A stretch of DNA of 8,471 nt, taken from SAR324 cluster bacterium (lineage in GTDB: Bacteria; SAR324; XYD2-FULL-50-16). Numbering within the stretch: position 1 is the first letter of the stretch; every line of letters begins with the position of its first letter. The translations under genes and the position numbers were made by a program. Shown piece by piece: positions 5,102 to 8,471 of the stretch. The notes beneath the pieces were generated by a model. The model saw only the letters and a list, made by a program, of their open reading frames with translations. It did no database searches and was not told where the DNA came from. Where the stretch lies: NCBI GenBank assembly GCA_002401295.1, contig NVSR01000047.1:1-8471 (forward strand), given 5' to 3'.

Positions 5102-7744
5102 ATGAGAACCTCAATCCCCCCACTGCTCATGACCAAAATTCTGGTAGCAACGATAAATCAGTCGTCCTTATTATCCTTTCAACTGGTACTCAAAAAGTTA
5201 GGTTATGAATCAGAGGCTGCGACTACGGAAGCGCAGTTATTCACATTGCTGCATCATAAGAAATTTGACCTGATCTTGCTGGATATTCACCGACCTACAA
5301 ATGACGGAATTCGACTGCTCAAAAAGATAAATAAGCTGCTCGGCAGAGTAAGAACTCCCCTCCTCATCCTGGTAAAAGAAGGACCTGTAAAGAACTTATC
5401 CGTCTACTTGGAACATGGTGCGATAGATTTTGTTTATAAACCCGTAGAGCAATGGCTATTAAAAAGAAGGATTACCACCGCCTTATCCGCTGCAGCCTAT
5501 GAGATGAGTCAGCAGCAAACAGCACTGATAGAATTGCCTGTAAAAAGCCTGTCTAAAGGGGAGGATACCTTACCCGGGGAGATCAGGCAATCTATGTCAG
5601 AGTTGATCCTCAAATTTAGTAGTTACACTGAATTTTCCGACAAGGATCTGAAAGATACCCTCATTCGTATTACGAAGCGCTATCAGGAGACCCTCTCAAA
5701 TTTTTTTCAGATCAGTCAGGTTCAAGAACCACAGGCACTGCGTTTGAGAAAAAGGCGTCTAGATTTATTGGGAAAAATATCTTTATTTCAGACTCTTAGT
5801 AAATATGATCTGATTTCTTTTCTCGACCAAATGGAAGAAATCAAACTTCCCGCACAAGTGGACCTCTTAGAACAAGGCAAGCCTGTGGAGGGCGTTTTCT
5901 TCCTGGAGCAAGGGCAAGTTGAGATCCTAGTGGATGATGTACCGATTGCCCGTCGGGAAACGGGAGAATCCTTTGGAGAAATTTCTTGCTTGCAAGGAGA
6001 AGACAGGGCTTCTGTCACGGTACGCTGCCTGACAGCTTGCTCACTCTTATACATCAAACGTGAATTGTTCATGGAGATTGTCAATCGATTGCCCTGGCTG
6101 TGGCAGTCTGTTTTTCGAACTGCTATCAGTCGTTTGAGGGATGAAATTGATGAACACCGGCAGACTGTTGGAAAGCTGAAAAAAGCGAAAGAGGAGGCGG
6201 ATACTGCTAATCAGGCCAAATCCATTTTTATTACGAAAATGTCTCATGAGATGCGAACCCCTCTGAATGGAATCATCGGTTTTAGTGAGTTATTGCTGGA
6301 TACTCCTCATCTCAAGGTGACGGAAAAGGAGCAGTTTTTTCAACACATCCTAATGGAATCGCAGATTCTTTTGGAGTTGATCAATAGTTTATTAGACCAT
6401 GCCAAGATGGCAGTGGGTAAGTTAGAGTTGGAAAAGACCCCTTTTCAGTTAAAAAGTTTATTGCGGGATCTGTCGGCTCTGATGACACTGCGTGCTCAAC
6501 AAAAGGGATTGAGTTTAAACTACACTTGCCCTGCTGAGATCCCGGTGAGCCTGTTGGGGGATCCGAGGCGCTTGCGCCAAATTCTACTAAACCTCCTCAG
6601 TAATGCGATTAAATTTACGGAAAAAGGAGAGGTGAACATCACAGTGCAGCTGAGCTCTCAGTCGAAGAGCGAGGTTACACTGCGTTTTTCCATTCAAGAT
6701 ACGGGAATTGGAATTCCTGAAGATCGACAAGCTTCAATCTTTGAAAGTTTTATCCAAGCCGACCGCAGTATTTCTGGAAAGTTTGGGGGAACGGGACTGG
6801 GAACTACCATTGCGAAAGAATTGACGGAATTGATGGCAGGTAAGATTGGGTTGACCAGTAAAGTCAATCAAGGCAGTACCTTTTGGGTAACCATAACTTT
6901 TGAAAAAGCAGTAAAAAGCTCCGACTCTATGGCAGAAGTGGGTGTGTTTGAGTACAAGAAAAACTTGGTTGAACAGGGATTTTACCAAGGACATATTTTA
7001 CTAGTGGATGATTATAAAACCAATCAAGTTGTCACTAAGAAAAGGCTGGAACTTTTGGGCTTTCGGGTATCTTTAGCTGAGAATGGTCAACAAGCTATTA
7101 ATTTATTTAAGAAACATAATTTTATTCTCATTTTGATGGATGTCCAGATGCCTGTCATGGACGGACTGGCTGCGACCCGAAAAATCCGCGCTCTAGAGGG
7201 GAAAAGTGGAGATAAAGTCCCTATCCTGGCTTTAACAGCGAGTGCCTATCATAGTGATCGCATGCGGTGTTTGGATGCCGGAATGGATGACTTTCTTGAA
7301 AAACCAGTCCAGGGAAGAATACTCAAGAGTAAGCTGGCTCAATGGTTGCGCCAATCCCCATCAAACTTGGAGGAGTTAACGGTTCCTGTTCGGACGGAAG
7401 TGAAGGACTCCCAGCCCATGGATTATGAGCAAGCCTTACAGATGTTTGCGGGGGATGAGGCCTGTTTGAGGCAAGTCACTTTAGAATTCCTGGAAAAAGT
7501 GGATGAGCAACTCGAACAAATTAGGCTGGCCTTGCAATGTGAAGATAGTTTGGCAGTCAGAAGCCAGGCGCACTCCATCAAAGGTGGTGCGAAAACTCTT
7601 GCTGCGGAAGCTTTAGCAGCAGTGGCCTCCAAATTGGAAATAGCAGGCAGCAATGAGGAACTCCATGAGATGCCGGACTTACTGCTGGAACTTGCCACAC
7701 AAAAACAAACCTTGGAAAATTTTGTAAAGGGGAAGTATGAATAA
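5102..7744 (+). CDS. Hybrid histidine kinase: pseudo-receiver, cyclic-nucleotide-binding domain, HisKA-HATPase, receiver, HPt
   Basis: This 880-residue protein has no membrane segment, so it is cytoplasmic. Domains in order, from ATG 5102: (1) a receiver fold, about 10-125, keeping Asp61 (LILLDIH) and Lys113 (FVYKP) but with the acidic pair replaced by Thr17-Ile18 (ILVATIN) and the switch Thr lost; (2) a helical linker, about 125-225; (3) a cyclic-nucleotide-binding domain, about 226-340, whose phosphate cassette FGEISCLQGEDRASVTV keeps Glu293 and Arg302 at the spacing seen in PKA-type domains; (4) a coiled coil, about 343-375; (5) HisKA with His382 in MSHEMRTPLNG; (6) HATPase with N box Asn501, DTGIGIP and GGTGLGTT; (7) a complete receiver with Asp636-Asp637, Asp680, Thr712 and Lys734; (8) HPt with His824 in AHSIKGGAKTL. 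It should autophosphorylate and relay His-Asp-His to a separate receiver, evidently the overlapping downstream gene. The ligand and target are not known. Confidence 0.95.
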   Translation: MRTSIPPLLMTKILVATINQSSLLSFQLVLKKLGYESEAATTEAQLFTLLHHKKFDLILLDIHRPTNDGIRLLKKINKLLGRVRTPLLILVKEGPVKNLSVYLEHGAIDFVYKPVEQWLLKRRITTALSAAAYEMSQQQTALIELPVKSLSKGEDTLPGEIRQSMSELILKFSSYTEFSDKDLKDTLIRITKRYQETLSNFFQISQVQEPQALRLRKRRLDLLGKISLFQTLSKYDLISFLDQMEEIKLPAQVDLLEQGKPVEGVFFLEQGQVEILVDDVPIARRETGESFGEISCLQGEDRASVTVRCLTACSLLYIKRELFMEIVNRLPWLWQSVFRTAISRLRDEIDEHRQTVGKLKKAKEEADTANQAKSIFITKMSHEMRTPLNGIIGFSELLLDTPHLKVTEKEQFFQHILMESQILLELINSLLDHAKMAVGKLELEKTPFQLKSLLRDLSALMTLRAQQKGLSLNYTCPAEIPVSLLGDPRRLRQILLNLLSNAIKFTEKGEVNITVQLSSQSKSEVTLRFSIQDTGIGIPEDRQASIFESFIQADRSISGKFGGTGLGTTIAKELTELMAGKIGLTSKVNQGSTFWVTITFEKAVKSSDSMAEVGVFEYKKNLVEQGFYQGHILLVDDYKTNQVVTKKRLELLGFRVSLAENGQQAINLFKKHNFILILMDVQMPVMDGLAATRKIRALEGKSGDKVPILALTASAYHSDRMRCLDAGMDDFLEKPVQGRILKSKLAQWLRQSPSNLEELTVPVRTEVKDSQPMDYEQALQMFAGDEACLRQVTLEFLEKVDEQLEQIRLALQCEDSLAVRSQAHSIKGGAKTLAAEALAAVASKLEIAGSNEELHEMPDLLLELATQKQTLENFVKGKYE

Positions 7745-8429
7745 AAAAATCATGATTGTAGATGATAATTTTGTGAGCCGGGAATCCCTGAAACGATTGT
7801 TGGGGGACTATGGTGATTGCCAAGCCTTTGAAAAGGGACAAGATGCCCTGCAGGCTTTTCACTTAGCCCATGCTCAAAAAAGATGCTTCAGCTTAATGAC
7901 TTTGGATATCAGTATGCCGGGAATGGGAGGGCATGATGTCTTGAAAATAATTCGTGAGTGGGAGCAGGCTGCTGGTATTGCTCAACAAGACCGGCTAAAA
8001 GTGATCATGATCACGGCACATAAGCAATTCAAAGAGATCTGGAGCTCTTTTGAGGGAGGCTGCGAAAACTTTATCGTCAAGCCCGCTACCCAGGAAAAAT
8101 TGGATCAAGCAATGAATGATTTGAAAATATTCAAAAAATCTATTCTTGTCCCCAAAGAAGCAGATAGAAAAATCAAACTACCTGTAGGTAAAATTTTGGT
8201 GATAAATGATCAAGAAACAGCACTTCCTTTGATTGAAATGATGATAGAATTGGCTGAAACGGCCTTAAATTCCTGTCAGGAGGTATTGCAAGAGGAGCAG
8301 CTGCCAGAGGCGTTGAGAGAAAAACAGGAGCAAGCCATTGTCTCACTCTCAAAACTTTTAGCCATGCAAACTGGAGGATTCCAGCTAATCTCTCCCAAGC
8401 AAATTTCTGATGAGTTTACTGTTTTATAA
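7737..8429 (+). CDS. Response regulator with unrecognised C-terminal domain
   Basis: This is a 230-residue protein. Residues 1-128 are a complete receiver: IMIVDDN with Asp9-Asp10, phosphoacceptor Asp57 in MTLDISMPGMGG, Thr93 in IMITAH and Lys115 in FIVKPAT. Residues about 140-230 do not resemble a known output domain. They begin with a strand-like GKILVIND (151-158), followed by Leu/Glu/Gln-rich helices (ALPLIEMMIELAETAL, QEVLQEEQLPEALREKQEQA, SLSKLLAM) and a short tail. There is no helix-turn-helix, GGDEF, EAL or HD-GYP signature. The gene starts inside the kinase gene, overlapping 8 nt in ATGAATAA, with AAGGGG (7727-7732) just upstream. Translational coupling makes it the probable acceptor of phosphate from the kinase HPt. 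The output may be protein-protein interaction. Confidence 0.92.
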   Translation: MNKKIMIVDDNFVSRESLKRLLGDYGDCQAFEKGQDALQAFHLAHAQKRCFSLMTLDISMPGMGGHDVLKIIREWEQAAGIAQQDRLKVIMITAHKQFKEIWSSFEGGCENFIVKPATQEKLDQAMNDLKIFKKSILVPKEADRKIKLPVGKILVINDQETALPLIEMMIELAETALNSCQEVLQEEQLPEALREKQEQAIVSLSKLLAMQTGGFQLISPKQISDEFTVL

Positions 8430-8471
8430 TACTCGACAGTTAATACCCTTTTTGAAGCTATGGAAAATATT
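8430..8471. other. Right-edge tail after the response regulator
   Basis: These last 42 bases show no terminator hairpin. The last 12 bases contain an ATG (8460) opening MENI before the window ends, without a clear ribosome site. The operon may continue, but too little is visible to call a gene. Confidence 0.3.

Noticed and set aside
4930..5136. Minus-strand frame of 68 codons across the kinase start
   Set aside because: There is no ribosome site and no recognisable sequence, and it overlaps the kinase ribosome site and start codon antisense.
8460..8471. Start of a further operon gene (MENI)
   Set aside because: Only four codons are visible, with no convincing ribosome site.
1..8471. tRNA, rRNA, CRISPR array, insertion sequence or prophage features
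   Set aside because: I found no cloverleaf, rRNA segment, regularly spaced repeat array, transposase motif or terminal inverted repeat by reading both strands.

Overview
The window comes from a Gram-negative-type bacterium with moderate GC, ordinary Shine-Dalgarno sites (AAGGAAG, AAAGGAG, AAGGGG) and a rich signalling repertoire. The hybrid kinase, MocR regulator and CheW would fit a proteobacterium or a related aquatic lineage. Nothing here (no rRNA, no diagnostic marker) fixes the taxon, and I do not name one.

Layout. Positions 1-592 (minus) hold the N-terminal 197 codons of an unrecognised membrane-anchored protein that runs off the left edge. Positions 692-1019 (plus) hold a decayed remnant of a leucine/phenylalanine/valine dehydrogenase gene: the start, the GGGKAV motif, the Rossmann segment and the C-terminal helix are recognisable but lie in three reading frames with large internal losses. 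An alpha/beta hydrolase follows (1089-1850), then a 319-bp gap with a 38-nt hairpin and a short heptamer repeat, then a GNAT acetyltransferase (2170-2592). A MocR-type regulator, a GntR-like winged helix fused to an aminotransferase fold, occupies 2744-4177, preceded by a direct repeat. A lone cheW (4195-4692, minus) converges on it.

The right half is a signalling operon divergent from cheW. A 409-bp gap carries a degenerate 30-bp direct repeat. Next comes a hybrid histidine kinase (5102-7744) with the order pseudo-receiver, helical linker, cyclic-nucleotide-binding domain, HisKA, HATPase, receiver, HPt. A response regulator (7737-8429) overlaps it by 8 nt, with a receiver plus an unrecognised helical C-terminal region.

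How it may work together. The kinase and regulator contain every residue for a four-step His-Asp-His-Asp relay (H382, D680, H824, then D57 of the regulator). The inputs would be a cyclic-nucleotide domain with intact Glu and Arg ligands and a receiver that has lost its metal-binding acids. The output is unclear because the regulator has no DNA-binding or known enzymatic domain. No CheA or chemoreceptor is present, so a link between CheW and the relay rests only on proximity. The left half reads as unrelated single genes around a gene in decay.
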